From NCBI RefSeq assembly GCF_946407605.1, contig NZ_CAMJOS010000007.1:44800-108799 (forward strand): a stretch of DNA of 64,000 nucleotides. Direction: 5' to 3'. Below the pieces are notes generated by a model that ran no database searches, was not told the origin of the DNA, and worked only from the letters and a program-made list of their open reading frames with translations. This document shows, in pieces, positions 1 to 8,494 of the stretch. Source of the stretch: an uncultured Prevotella sp. (lineage in GTDB: Bacteria; Bacteroidota; Bacteroidia; Bacteroidales; Bacteroidaceae). The first letter of the stretch is position 1; the number at the start of each line of letters is the position of its first letter. Position numbers and translations under genes: made by a program.

Positions 1-139
1 TACTAGATAGAACTTCCTCCATGTTGCCAAAGGATTCAACCTCAATAAAGGGTATGGCACTTTGCAGCAGCTGTCGCAGTCCAAGCGCAGCCAAGGTGTT
101 AGGGTCTATAATAGCTATTTTGGGTGACATTTCGTTCAT
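1..139 (-). CDS. Response regulator, N-terminal fragment (runs off window)
   Basis: Only the first 46 codons are inside the window. They read MNEMSPKIAIIDPNTLAALG and onward, the beta1-alpha1 part of a CheY-like receiver, with an acidic Asp in the IIDPN stretch. Bacteroidales have many receiver-HTH proteins that start this way, but the output domain lies outside and cannot be named. A -7 box sits at 148-155, so transcription would begin around 141. The ATG at 139 would then have almost no leader, and the second ATG at 130 (MSPKIAII) is an equally good start. It diverges from the cobalamin uptake genes; a regulatory link to them is possible but not shown. Confidence 0.6.
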   Translation of the reverse strand, partial: MNEMSPKIAIIDPNTLAALGLRQLLQSAIPFIEVESFGNMEEVLSS

Positions 140-147
140 TATGGGTG

Positions 148-155
148 CAAAGTTA
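148..155 (-). promoter_or_regulatory. -7 box of the partial response regulator gene
   Basis: The minus strand reads TAACTTTG, matching the Bacteroidetes TAnnTTTG -7 consensus. It lies 8 bases before the first in-frame ATG of the leftward gene. Confidence 0.5.
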
Positions 156-281
156 CGAAAAATCAGTTAAATAGCCAAACTATATGAGCAGATAACATGC
201 AAAAGGATTTGGTTTTAGTTAATTTTTATTAAATAACAACCCCATTCTACTTCAATTCTTCCTTTTTTGGAATTATATTCC

Positions 282-425
282 TATATTTGCAGTGTGTTTT
301 TCATGGTATTAGATTATTAAGGTTAATTTGAAGGTTGGTTGTCGCGAGACAATCAAACTTCCCCAAAAACCAATTAAATTTTCTTTAATTGGTAATTAAA
401 AGGGAGCCTGTGAAGGTTCCCTTTT
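282..425 (+). ncRNA. Candidate small structured RNA with its own promoter and terminator
   Basis: A TATATTTG -7 box (282-289) is followed by about 130 bases with no convincing ORF but three strong hairpins. The first (331-356 and flanks) pairs 12 of 13 positions around a GCGA (GNRA) tetraloop. The second is a perfect 10-bp inverted repeat (369-378 with 384-393). The third (398-425) pairs AAAAGGGA with TCCCTTTT and ends in a T-run, so it should act as an intrinsic terminator. The RNA would run from about 296 to 425. I do not recognise the family. It could be a trans-acting sRNA or a terminated leader. Confidence 0.5.
398..425 (+). terminator. Intrinsic terminator of the candidate small RNA
   Basis: An 11-base arm at 398-408 pairs with 415-425 with one G-T wobble across a 6-base loop, and the 3' arm ends in TTTT. 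Bases 426-549, between this hairpin and the btuF promoter box, show nothing I can name. Confidence 0.6.
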
Positions 426-549
426 CTTGTGATCTGAATGTACATCAACATGACAAACAGAGCAGACAGACGCGCATAAGTTGCGAGACTTAAAATCTAA
501 ACTTTCCTAATAAACGAAGAAAAAATATCGATACTTTGACGAAATTCAT

Positions 550-557
550 TAAATTTG
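550..557 (+). promoter_or_regulatory. -7 box of btuF-btuC
   Basis: TAAATTTG matches the TAnnTTTG consensus and lies 31 bases before the btuF ATG. The short leader leaves no room for a cobalamin riboswitch, so this uptake operon does not appear to be riboswitch-controlled from here. Confidence 0.5.
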
Positions 558-588
558 CAAAGTTTTTCAAGAATATAATTGAGAAAAG

Positions 589-1704
589 ATGAAGAAGATT
601 CTTGCTTTTTACCTAACAGGCCTATGTATGTGCTTATTCTATTCCTGCAGCAACAGTGGAAACAAGACTGTTAGTAGTATGATAGATGTAGACTCGCTGA
701 TGAGTCCCAAGTATGCGACGGGCTATGAGGTGAGAGATAGCGCTGGAGTGCGACTGGTGGATGTGGACGGTGGATATCACTTTGCATTGGTCGCCGATGA
801 CGGTTTGGACGTTCCCGATTGCTACACGAAGGTGAAGGTTCCTATTAAAAATACCATCTGTATGACATCTTTACAGTTGTCTAACTTCACGATTCTCAAT
901 GCTCATGACATAGTGAAAGGCCTGACAGGTACGAAGAACCTCTTTAACAAAGACATCATACAACGTGTAAAAGACGGACGTATTGTGAAGATCGGTATGG
1001 AAGGCAACTTCGATACCGAGATGGTGCTGGCTGCTAATCCCGATGTCATCTTTATATCGCCCTCAAAGCGTGGTGGCTATGATGCCATCAAGGAGACAGG
1101 CATCACATTGGTACCCCACCTGGGTTATCAGGAACTCAATCCCTTAGGACAGGCCGAATGGATTAAGTTCGTGGGTATGTTTATTGGTAAAGAGAAAGAA
1201 GCCAACGAGGTGTTCGCCGGTATTGAGAGTCGATATAACGACCTGAAGTCCAAAGTCCAGAGTTCAGATTACAAAGTCTTGCCCACAGTTTTCAGCGGCG
1301 AAATGCACTATGGCAATTGGCACGCTGTGGGTGGAAAGAACTATCTGGCGCAGATTTTCCGTGATGCCGGAGCCAACTATGTCATCAACGACGATGAGAC
1401 AGCTGGCGAAGACTTGGAGTTTGAGAAGATGTATTCCTTGGCTGCCAATGCAGATTACTGGCGTATCCTGAACAGTTATCCCGACGAGTTCTCGTACGAG
1501 GCGCTGAAGGCCTCTGAGCCTCGCAACGAATTGTTCAAGGCATTCAAAGAAAAGAAGGTTATCTACTGCAATATGAAGCAGACGCCTTACTATGAGATTT
1601 CGCCTGTAGAACCAGACTTTCTGCTGAAAGACTTTGTAGCTATCTTCCATCCAGAGTTGGTGGAGGATGATTATCGCCCCACATTTTATTATCTGTTGAA
1701 ATGA
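589..1704 (+). CDS. btuF: Cobalamin-type ABC transporter substrate-binding lipoprotein
   Basis: This is a periplasmic binding protein of the BtuF/FepB (PF01497) type, 371 residues. It starts with a lipoprotein signal (MKKILAFYLTGLCMCLFYSC) whose lipidated Cys would be C20. The stretch around residue 145 (VLAANPDVIFISPS) is the typical hinge-side motif of this fold. Its stop overlaps the start of the permease gene by four bases (ATGA), so the two are translationally coupled. The cobalamin assignment comes from context, because it opens a B12 locus. By sequence alone it could carry heme or a siderophore. The partner ATPase is not in the window. Confidence 0.75.
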   Translation: MKKILAFYLTGLCMCLFYSCSNSGNKTVSSMIDVDSLMSPKYATGYEVRDSAGVRLVDVDGGYHFALVADDGLDVPDCYTKVKVPIKNTICMTSLQLSNFTILNAHDIVKGLTGTKNLFNKDIIQRVKDGRIVKIGMEGNFDTEMVLAANPDVIFISPSKRGGYDAIKETGITLVPHLGYQELNPLGQAEWIKFVGMFIGKEKEANEVFAGIESRYNDLKSKVQSSDYKVLPTVFSGEMHYGNWHAVGGKNYLAQIFRDAGANYVINDDETAGEDLEFEKMYSLAANADYWRILNSYPDEFSYEALKASEPRNELFKAFKEKKVIYCNMKQTPYYEISPVEPDFLLKDFVAIFHPELVEDDYRPTFYYLLK

Positions 1705-2738
1705 TAAGACGTACTCTACCCCTGATTCTGATGCTCATAGTGGCAATAGTGGTTTTAGCTATTGTCAACCTTCTCATCGGTTCCGTTGACATTCCCCTAA
1801 AGAATGTTTGCCGTATTCTGCTGGGCGATGCATCGGAATCAGAAATATGGCAGAACATTATCTGGAAGTCACGACTCCCACAGGCTCTGACGGCCATTAT
1901 GGCTGGTGCCGGACTTGCTGTCAGTGGTCTTCAAATGCAGACCGTATTCCGTAACCCCCTGGCAGGACCCTCAGTGCTTGGTATTTCAAATGGTTCGGCC
2001 TTGGGCGTAGCTTTTGTGGTGCTGTTGTCTGGACGTATCGGTGGCGTGGCACTTTCGCGTCTGGGTTATCTGGGTGACGCTGCCATGAGTGTGGCAGCCG
2101 TCATTGGTGCCTTGGCCGTGCTGACATTGATTCTTTGGATATCTCAAAAGGTAAGGGGCAATGTCACCTTATTAATAATAGGTGTAATGATAGGCTACTT
2201 GGCCAATGCCGTTATTGGCGTGCTGAAGTTCCTGTCGCCTGAGGAAGATGTGAAGGCCTTCGTGGTTTGGGGCTTAGGCTCGTTCTCAAGGGTATCTGGC
2301 GACGAGATGGTGTTGTTTATTGTGCTGATGTGCATCCTGTTGCCGTTGGCCTGTCTGTTGGTGAAGGATATGAACCTGATGCTGTTGGGCGACCGCTATG
2401 CTTCTAATCTGGGTTTGAACATCCGTCGCAGCCGTATGTTGGTCATCATCTCCTCTGGCGTTCTCGTTGCCATCGTTACTGCCTATTGCGGCCCGATTAT
2501 GTTCATTGGCCTGGCTGTTCCTCATCTGACAAGAGCCATCTTCCGCACCAGCGACCATCGTATCCTAATGCCAGCTACAGCTCTCTGTGGTGCCGTACTC
2601 GCACTTTTCTGTAACTTCATTGCCCGTATGCCTGGCTTCGAGGGTGCCCTGCCTGTTAACAGCGTCACAGCCCTTGTAGGAGCCCCTGTCATCGCTGCAG
2701 TGCTCTTCCGCAAGCGCAAGAACGAAACTGAGGAATAA
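1701..2738 (+). CDS. btuC: FecCD-family ABC permease (cobalamin-type)
   Basis: A 345-residue, very hydrophobic protein with about ten predicted membrane segments, the size and pattern of BtuC/FecCD permeases. Family signatures are visible: LPQALTAIMAGAGLAVSG and NPLAGPSVLGIS in the first third, and GLAVPHLTR near residue 275. It forms a homodimeric inner-membrane channel for substrate delivered by the upstream lipoprotein. It overlaps btuF by four bases and ends 14 bases before the stop of the convergent cbiJD gene. No btuD-like ATPase follows, so a distant ATPase must energise it. Substrate specificity is inferred from the neighbours. Confidence 0.8.
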   Translation: MIRRTLPLILMLIVAIVVLAIVNLLIGSVDIPLKNVCRILLGDASESEIWQNIIWKSRLPQALTAIMAGAGLAVSGLQMQTVFRNPLAGPSVLGISNGSALGVAFVVLLSGRIGGVALSRLGYLGDAAMSVAAVIGALAVLTLILWISQKVRGNVTLLIIGVMIGYLANAVIGVLKFLSPEEDVKAFVVWGLGSFSRVSGDEMVLFIVLMCILLPLACLLVKDMNLMLLGDRYASNLGLNIRRSRMLVIISSGVLVAIVTAYCGPIMFIGLAVPHLTRAIFRTSDHRILMPATALCGAVLALFCNFIARMPGFEGALPVNSVTALVGAPVIAAVLFRKRKNETEE

Positions 2739-2752
2739 CGTCTCTTAGATTG

Positions 2753-4480
2753 TTATACTTCATATATTTTTCCATTATCGTCAATCAGTAAAACCGTAAG
2801 TTCACCGTTGGGCAATAACGGAGCACAGTGCTCATAACAATGCCGTATAACAGTGTGGGCAAAAGCCGCTCGGCTGTTCTCAGCAATACGTTCCCATAGC
2901 TCGCGGGCCAGCGTCATATCGCTGATGTCGATGCTGATGCCCGATTCCTCCAGAATCTGCTGAATAAACGCCTTATCCATCGTGGCCTTCCGACTATGTG
3001 TGTCCAAATGGCCTTCAGCTAATTTAACCGCTTTACCCAACATCACTCCCAGTGTCACAGTATTGATATTCAATTCATTGGCTATCTTCAGGGTCTCTCC
3101 GATGTAGTTGCCGTATTCCACAAACGCCTGCTGGGGCAGGGTGGGATAGAGGGCCTTCACAAAGTGTTCGCTCTTGCCGCCGCTATTGATAACTACGCGT
3201 TCAGCGCCTGAGGCCTTTGCCACAGTCATACACTTGCGGATGCTGTCGATAAAAGCCTCCTCGCTAAATGGTTTCACAATGCCACTCACACCGATTATCG
3301 AGATGCCGCCCTCAATACCCAGACGGGGGTTAAAAGTCCGTTTGGCAATCTCCGTACCCTGCGGTACAGAAATAGTAATCCTAACATTTTCTTTGATGTT
3401 TTGGCGCATCATCTCACGAGGTCCCTTGTTGATTGCGGCTTCACCTACAGGATAATCAAATCCTGGAAGCGTGAAACGCCCCACACCTTCACCACCAATA
3501 ATTTCAAACTGTTCGGATTGTTCTATGTGAGCCCTCACCTCAATACCGTCAGTCACGTCGGGGTCGTCACCTGCCTCCTTGATGCAGTAGGCATACCTGT
3601 CGGCAAAACCGACGGGAACAGTAATCGTCTCGCCATCTGGCAATAAAACGGGGACTTCCGCAGGTGTCTCACCTTTCGTCAGTCTTATCGTTGCAGCAAT
3701 CGCCGCTGCAGTAGCACACGTTCCCGTCGTCAGTCCGCTATGCAGCGGATAAAACTCTGGCAACAGCTTCTCCACCATCCGCCGCAATCCATACGGTCCG
3801 TTGACTTCCTTATAGGCCCCATTGGCCTTATAAGTCCCATAGCTTGGACGTTTAAGGACGATAATCCGCATGCCTTTTTCGCGTGCTGCTTCCACCTTCT
3901 CTACAAAGCCGCCACTAAGTCCACTCTCCTTTAGCAGGATAGCATCGGCTTTTGGCAGGAGACCGTCTTCAAAATAACATAGTTGTTCATCGGTAGCGCC
4001 TTGCTCGTAAGCCATCAAGAGACTGCTTTCACGTCTTAAGATTCTGTAGATAACCTTGACACCCAGCTCCTCCAACCACTTCAGTTTACTAATGCTCTGC
4101 ACACCCGTAGTAGCAAGAAGGGTATGGATATCTGTCGGAACCTCTAAGTAGTCGTCAATCCACGTAATATCGGGGTCTCTTTGTGGATAGATCCTATCGT
4201 AACGGATGACGGGAATCCGCATGTCAGACGCTACCTTGCCTATCGTCTGATGCAGCATTGACGCAAACGGATGGGCAGCATCCACTATCAGCCGAATCTG
4301 TTGATTACAGCAAAAGGCTTTCATGGCCTCAGCATCCATCGCCCCATCAATGCGCACACCATGATGCAGCGTCAGTTCCTGTTCACCCATCTTCGTGCTA
4401 TAGTAATAGAGACTGCCAGCTTCTTCCAGCACCTCTGCCGCACTACGTCCTTCAGTTGTCCCTCCGAATACCAATATCAT
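2753..4480 (-). CDS. cbiJ-cbiD: Fused cobalt-precorrin-6A reductase / cobalt-precorrin-5B C1-methyltransferase
   Basis: A 575-residue fusion of two enzymes of the anaerobic corrin pathway. Residues 1-240 are CbiJ (CobK type): MILVFGGTTEGR is the nucleotide-binding start and VDAAHPFA the conserved reductase motif. CbiJ reduces the ring of precorrin-6A with NAD(P)H. Residues from about 246 are CbiD: LHSGLTTGTCATAAA is its signature, followed by PDG and GGISIIGVSG blocks. CbiD methylates C1 of cobalt-precorrin-5B using SAM. The gene overlaps the upstream cbiGF by four bases, so the two are coupled. The order within the polypeptide does not follow the order of reactions. Confidence 0.92.
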   Translation of the reverse strand: MILVFGGTTEGRSAAEVLEEAGSLYYYSTKMGEQELTLHHGVRIDGAMDAEAMKAFCCNQQIRLIVDAAHPFASMLHQTIGKVASDMRIPVIRYDRIYPQRDPDITWIDDYLEVPTDIHTLLATTGVQSISKLKWLEELGVKVIYRILRRESSLLMAYEQGATDEQLCYFEDGLLPKADAILLKESGLSGGFVEKVEAAREKGMRIIVLKRPSYGTYKANGAYKEVNGPYGLRRMVEKLLPEFYPLHSGLTTGTCATAAAIAATIRLTKGETPAEVPVLLPDGETITVPVGFADRYAYCIKEAGDDPDVTDGIEVRAHIEQSEQFEIIGGEGVGRFTLPGFDYPVGEAAINKGPREMMRQNIKENVRITISVPQGTEIAKRTFNPRLGIEGGISIIGVSGIVKPFSEEAFIDSIRKCMTVAKASGAERVVINSGGKSEHFVKALYPTLPQQAFVEYGNYIGETLKIANELNINTVTLGVMLGKAVKLAEGHLDTHSRKATMDKAFIQQILEESGISIDISDMTLARELWERIAENSRAAFAHTVIRHCYEHCAPLLPNGELTVLLIDDNGKIYEV

Positions 4481-6258
4481 GAAGCGTCGCCTTGTCTGAA
4501 CAGGTGGGTGAAGTGTTTGTTATATAACTCGGAGAGCCCCTGACGGTTGTCGATAGCCTCACCAACCACGAGCATCGTAGTGAGGGTGAGGTGGTTATCG
4601 TGAACAATCTTTGCGAGGTCTTTCAGCACACCACGATAGATGTGTTGGTCAGGCCATGTCAGATGGTAGCAGGCAGCAACAGGAGTATCCTCAGAATATT
4701 CCTGCAGGAGTTCGCGCTGCACGTCATCGACAATGGCGGCAGAGAGGAAGATACACATGGTGCTCTGACTCTTGGCCAGCAGATGCAATTGTTCTTTTTC
4801 GGGCATGGGTGTGCGACCTTCACCACGAGTCAAGATGATGGTCTGCGTACGCTCTGGGATGGTAAACTGGGAGCGCAGTTCAGCAGCAGCAGCGAGGAAC
4901 GACGAAATACCTGGGGTGATGTGATAATCCATTCCATTGGCATCGAAGAAAGCCATCTGTTCCTGGATAGCCCCAAAAATACAAGGATCGCCAGTATGCA
5001 GACGAACAATGAACTTTCCCTCGTCATAAAACTGCTTCATCAGCTGGCATTGCTCTTCGAGGTTCATATCGGCTGAAGAGCGCACCACAGCCCCCGGTTT
5101 GTGGCATTCTGTCAAAGCCTTAGGCACCAGCGAACCTGCATATAATATAAGGTCAGCCCTTTCGAGCATCTTGCGTCCTCGTACAGATACCAGATCAGGG
5201 TCACCAGGACCGGCACCTACAATCTCGATATGACCTTTCTTCTCTCGCAGGTATTTGTAGTCAATGGCGAGGGCTGCAGTCCAGTTCTTGCCTTTCACTT
5301 TAGGAACAATCAGTTTGCCATTGTTTGCCCCAAGGATGGCAGCAGCCTCGCAAACGCTGGGTGTACCTACATGCTTCTGAACGGTCTTGCTGGGATTAGG
5401 CACCTCAACCTTGGCGAGTTCCTCTGCTGTGTAGAATACCAGCTCTTCACCTAAGTCATCGACAAGCATCGCGCAAAATTCTTCATCCTGCTTCACATCG
5501 ATGGTGCAATAGCGCTTGTAGCAAGGCAATACACCAATCTGACTCATAGCCTCGTCGATCTCATCGTAGATGTCCTCATAGTCCACAGGATGATGTGCGA
5601 GTCCGAAGCCTAAAGATGCTATCATCGGCACGAAATGCAACTCGAGCACGCCGTATGGTGCACAGAGGTTGTAAGGTGTCACCATGATGACCAACTTAAA
5701 CTTTTTGGGATCGACCTCTTCGAGGCTTTTCACAACAGTCACATGCTCAGGTAATGTCTTCTCAAGATAGTCCGTACCCTCATCGCAGATTTCCATCAGC
5801 AGGGCAGTAGGCTCGCGATTGACGAAAGCAAAGATGCATTCGTTCATATCGTCGTCGCTGGCGATGGCCCAGTTGAATCGTTCTGCAAAGGTGTCGAGTG
5901 CCCAAAGTCCTGCATTGTCGCTTTGGGTGGTAATTACTTCTCTGCCTCCGATGATACCTGCAACTTCACGAGCCAGATCATTCGCCCCTCCGATATGTCC
6001 TGAAAGCACGGAGATGGCATTCTGTCCCAGACTATCCACGCATACCACAGCAGGGTCTTCGTGCTTGTTCTTGATATAAGGAGCAATGGTGCGAACACAG
6101 ATACCCATCGCTCCAATAAAGATAAAGGCATCCTGCTTCTGCCATTCCTCACCCACTTCTGAGCGCTGGATCACTTTGGCTTTCAGCTCCCTTCGCAGCG
6201 TCGAGGCCATCTCACTACCAGCCTCACTGATTTGTATAATTGCTATATTCATTGTCAT
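4477..6258 (-). CDS. cbiG-cbiF: Fused cobalt-precorrin-5A hydrolase / precorrin-4 C11-methyltransferase
   Basis: A 593-residue fusion. Residues 1 to about 340 are CbiG: IGAMGICVRTIAPYI and LSGHIGGANDLA (86-97) are typical, and the C-terminal CbiG domain carries GTPSVCEAAA near 298-307. CbiG opens the delta-lactone and releases the C20 fragment as acetaldehyde. Residues from about 343 are CbiF, a SAM tetrapyrrole methylase, with IVGAGPGDPDLVSVRG, RLHTGDPCIFGAI and TPGISSF. CbiF methylates C11 just before the CbiG step, so the fusion pairs consecutive reactions. The start ATGACAATG offers two Met codons. The promoter is at 6367-6374. Confidence 0.93.
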   Translation of the reverse strand: MTMNIAIIQISEAGSEMASTLRRELKAKVIQRSEVGEEWQKQDAFIFIGAMGICVRTIAPYIKNKHEDPAVVCVDSLGQNAISVLSGHIGGANDLAREVAGIIGGREVITTQSDNAGLWALDTFAERFNWAIASDDDMNECIFAFVNREPTALLMEICDEGTDYLEKTLPEHVTVVKSLEEVDPKKFKLVIMVTPYNLCAPYGVLELHFVPMIASLGFGLAHHPVDYEDIYDEIDEAMSQIGVLPCYKRYCTIDVKQDEEFCAMLVDDLGEELVFYTAEELAKVEVPNPSKTVQKHVGTPSVCEAAAILGANNGKLIVPKVKGKNWTAALAIDYKYLREKKGHIEIVGAGPGDPDLVSVRGRKMLERADLILYAGSLVPKALTECHKPGAVVRSSADMNLEEQCQLMKQFYDEGKFIVRLHTGDPCIFGAIQEQMAFFDANGMDYHITPGISSFLAAAAELRSQFTIPERTQTIILTRGEGRTPMPEKEQLHLLAKSQSTMCIFLSAAIVDDVQRELLQEYSEDTPVAACYHLTWPDQHIYRGVLKDLAKIVHDNHLTLTTMLVVGEAIDNRQGLSELYNKHFTHLFRQGDAS

Positions 6259-6330
6259 CCAATAAATTTCAGGAAGGCCTCTGCCTGTGCCTTCAGAGAT
6301 GCGATTTTACGTGTCCAGGGTAACTGAAAT
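6259..6330 (-). other. Short open stretch upstream of cbiGF, possible remnant C-terminus of a lost gene
   Basis: On the minus strand 24 codons without a start codon read FQLPWTRKIASLKAQAEAFL and end at a TGA overlapping the cbiG ATG (ATGA). That overlap is what translational coupling to an upstream gene looks like. The promoter box lies just beyond, so little more could be encoded. It may be the tail of a deleted gene or chance. I do not recognise the peptide. Confidence 0.25.
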
Positions 6331-6366
6331 TATACTCAGGCGAGGTTTCAGATCGTTTTCTGCCTG

Positions 6367-6374
6367 CAAATATA
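6367..6374 (-). promoter_or_regulatory. -7 box of cbiGF-cbiJD
   Basis: The minus strand reads TATATTTG. Transcription from about 6361 would give a leader near 100 bases. I searched this leader for the B12 box and the conserved cobalamin riboswitch core and found neither. Confidence 0.5.
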
Positions 6375-6409
6375 AGGAGAATAATCGAAACTTCCAAGGA
6401 TTTATCGCT

Positions 6410-7048
6410 TTATTTTCTTCTCACCCAGAATTTGTGTGAGCCGGCGCCTTTGGTGGTGATGCCTGATGATGGGTCGTTTACAAAGGCCACCAGTTCTCTT
6501 GATGCTGAGCTGCGACTGAGATCGTTAAGGTTGGCATATTCCTGAAGCGTGATGAATCTATTCTTGTCGATATGTTGGAGGGCGCGCTGCAAACGCTCCT
6601 GAGGGGTGTATGAGGAGGATGGAACTGGGTTGGAGGAAGTATGCTCAAAGCTGTTCTCCTTGTTCATTTCTTTCACCAGCTTTTTGTCGGCTTTGAAGTT
6701 GATGCCCTTGATTTCCACATGACGGTATTTGGTCTTTGGTTCTGTCTGCGAAGTTTCTTGAGTATTGGCATCTGCCTTGTTGTCAGAGAATTGCAGCGAC
6801 AGCGAGAACACACCCAGATAGTCGATCTTCAAGCTGTGACCCATTGGGAGATATGCTTTCATCACAGTGGATAATGTATCGAGCACACCTCGTATGGTGC
6901 CTTGACTGAATGCTGGCGAATACTTGTTGATAAGTTCCACAACCTTGTCGTTGTCGAACTCCGTATAGACTTGCATCTTAGGGAATATTCTCCCTTTCTT
7001 GTTGTTTCCCATGCCCTCGGGCATGTCCTTAATAATATATTTTGCCAT
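6410..7048 (-). CDS. HU-HIG DNA-binding protein with C-terminal winged-helix domain
   Basis: With the ATG at 7048 the product starts MAKYIIKDMPEGMGNNKKGR and has 212 residues. The N-terminal half matches the HU-HIG type (an HU-like fold found in Bacteroidetes fused to wHTH, Ig or Gly-rich tails): FDNDKVVELINKYSPAFSQGTIRGVLDTL, then GHSLKIDYLGVFSLSL. The C-terminal part (ERLQRALQHIDKNRFITLQEYANLNDLSRSSASREL, then GSHKFWVRRK) looks like a winged helix. It should bind DNA. The reading frame stays open 29 codons upstream through the leader repeats, but the promoter at 7158-7165 and conservation of MAKYxIK-type starts favour 7048. It interrupts the cobalamin gene order. Its target is unknown; the dyad array in its own leader suggests autoregulation. 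Confidence 0.75.
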   Translation of the reverse strand: MAKYIIKDMPEGMGNNKKGRIFPKMQVYTEFDNDKVVELINKYSPAFSQGTIRGVLDTLSTVMKAYLPMGHSLKIDYLGVFSLSLQFSDNKADANTQETSQTEPKTKYRHVEIKGINFKADKKLVKEMNKENSFEHTSSNPVPSSSYTPQERLQRALQHIDKNRFITLQEYANLNDLSRSSASRELVAFVNDPSSGITTKGAGSHKFWVRRK

Positions 7049-7068
7049 AATACTAATTAATTTTTGTT

Positions 7069-7142
7069 TCAAAGTTTGAAATGTCCATCCCAAAGTTTGG
7101 TATCTACATTCCAGAGTCTGGTATGTGCATTCCAAAGTTTGG
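7069..7142. repeat. Four 11-bp dyads at exact 21-bp spacing in the HU-HIG leader
   Basis: Palindromes begin at 7069 (TCAAAGTTTGA), 7090 (CCAAAGTTTGG), 7111 (CCAGAGTCTGG) and 7132 (CCAAAGTTTGG). The steps are 21, 21 and 21 bp, two helical turns. Differences between copies are compensated on the other arm, so symmetry is kept. The array lies between the promoter and the start codon of the HU-HIG gene. It could be a cooperative operator in DNA or a series of RNA hairpins. Confidence 0.85.
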
Positions 7143-7157
7143 AACGGAAATTTTCTG

Positions 7158-7165
7158 CAAAGATA
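7158..7165 (-). promoter_or_regulatory. -7 box of the HU-HIG/wHTH gene
   Basis: The minus strand reads TATCTTTG. The start point would be near 7151, giving a leader of about 100 bases that contains all four 21-bp-spaced dyads. Confidence 0.5.
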
Positions 7166-7218
7166 ATGCTTTTTTCTTAAAGCACAAAAAAATTAGTGAA
7201 TTAAGTTTTGTGTGTAGC

Positions 7219-8460
7219 CTATTTGTCAGGATGATAATAGGCCTTGAGGATCTCGATAGGATGGTTGTCGTTGAGGATAATCCTGGTGGGTGGTTCTTGC
7301 TTCAGCTCCAGTTCCTGACAGGCCTCATCCCATAACTGATGGCTGTCAGTCTTGACAAGAGGTGCCTTGACGCTATTCATCACGATACAGCCATTATCCG
7401 GCAATACGGTCAGCACCTTCGCCATGATTTCCTTCAGGCGGCCTCCGTGACCTCCGATGAATACGGCATCAGGACGAGGCAATGCAGAGAGGTCTGTTCC
7501 GAGGAAATCGCCGATATGAACATCGATGCCTGGGGCACCAAACTTGCGAGTGTTCTCTTGGATAATCGCTTCGCACTCAGGACGGATCTCAAAGGCGCAG
7601 ACTTGAAGATGAGGAAACTGCAGACGGGCTTCGATAGAGACGCTGCCTGTACAGAAACCGATGTCCCAGAGGACGCTCCTCTTGCGCAATTCAAGGGCTT
7701 GTAGTGTCAGCAAACGGATGGGCATCTTGGTAATCATCTTTTCTCTGCCGTCGAGCAATGTGAACTCGGAATCGGGGATGCCGAAAGGATGTCTGATGGC
7801 TGATGTCTGATGGCTGACAGCGTCAAGAATGACACAGTTCGGCATCGTGAAGTTGCGTTGGGTTGCCTCTTCAAGCGACAAGGTGGTGACCTTTTCGAGT
7901 GAAGGATTACCCAGATGTTCACCCACATGCATCTGATAGTTGGTGTAGCCATAGTCTATCATGCGCTGGGCTATCGTTGCAGGCGTGTGTTCCATATCCG
8001 TCAGGATGCCGATCTTTGCTGCCTGCTCTATCAGCGCCTTGTCGAACTCAGGCCAAGGACGACCTGTCAACGAGACGATACGCATGTCGTGGTAGGGCAT
8101 CACGAGACGGTGCGCCAGCAACTGTAGGGAGTTAAAGGAGGGATAAACCACGATGTCGGCTTCTGGCATTTTACGCTTGATGGTATTGGCAAATCCGAAA
8201 AAAAGCGGGTCGCCAGAGGCGAAGATGATGATGGACCCAACGGAAAACCGTTGGGAATAGTGGCTGTACTGCTCAAAGACGGCATCGAGGGGTACGGTGA
8301 TATCTATCCACTCCACGCCTTCTGGCAATAACGGCGCTACTATCTCATGGTGGCGCTTGCCTCCAGAAAAGACCTTTCCGCTCTTGATAATTTCCAGCAC
8401 TTCTGGAGGAAACCAAGGTTTGGGATTGTCCGTTATTCCTATAACGATGAACCGTTGCAT
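7219..8460 (-). CDS. cbiE-cbiT: Fused precorrin-6B (cobalt-precorrin-7) C5- and C15-methyltransferase/decarboxylase
   Basis: A 413-residue CobL-type fusion. Residues 1 to about 210 are CbiE, a tetrapyrrole methylase (IVIGITDNPKPWFPPEVLEI, then IIIFASGDPLFFGFA and VYPSFNSLQLLAHRL). The rest is CbiT, a Rossmann methyltransferase with the SAM motif LWDIGFCTGSVSIEA and PDAVFIGGHGG. Together they methylate C5 and C15 and remove the C12 acetate carboxyl. The gene lies 34 bases downstream of cbiHC and is probably cotranscribed with it. The 34-base gap holds a short repeat of TTAATCCG. The downstream HU-HIG gene has its own promoter. Confidence 0.92.
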   Translation of the reverse strand: MQRFIVIGITDNPKPWFPPEVLEIIKSGKVFSGGKRHHEIVAPLLPEGVEWIDITVPLDAVFEQYSHYSQRFSVGSIIIFASGDPLFFGFANTIKRKMPEADIVVYPSFNSLQLLAHRLVMPYHDMRIVSLTGRPWPEFDKALIEQAAKIGILTDMEHTPATIAQRMIDYGYTNYQMHVGEHLGNPSLEKVTTLSLEEATQRNFTMPNCVILDAVSHQTSAIRHPFGIPDSEFTLLDGREKMITKMPIRLLTLQALELRKRSVLWDIGFCTGSVSIEARLQFPHLQVCAFEIRPECEAIIQENTRKFGAPGIDVHIGDFLGTDLSALPRPDAVFIGGHGGRLKEIMAKVLTVLPDNGCIVMNSVKAPLVKTDSHQLWDEACQELELKQEPPTRIILNDNHPIEILKAYYHPDK

Positions 8461-8494
8461 ATTATCCGCTTAATCCGTTTAATCCGTGTTCGTT

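Noticed and set aside
6259..6366. Cobalamin riboswitch in front of cbiGF
   Set aside because: The leader is only about 100 bases and lacks the B12 box and the core seen at 17062-17221.
7069..7142. CRISPR-like array
   Set aside because: Units are 21 bp with degenerate 10-bp gaps rather than unique spacers of 30 bp or more, and no cas genes are nearby.
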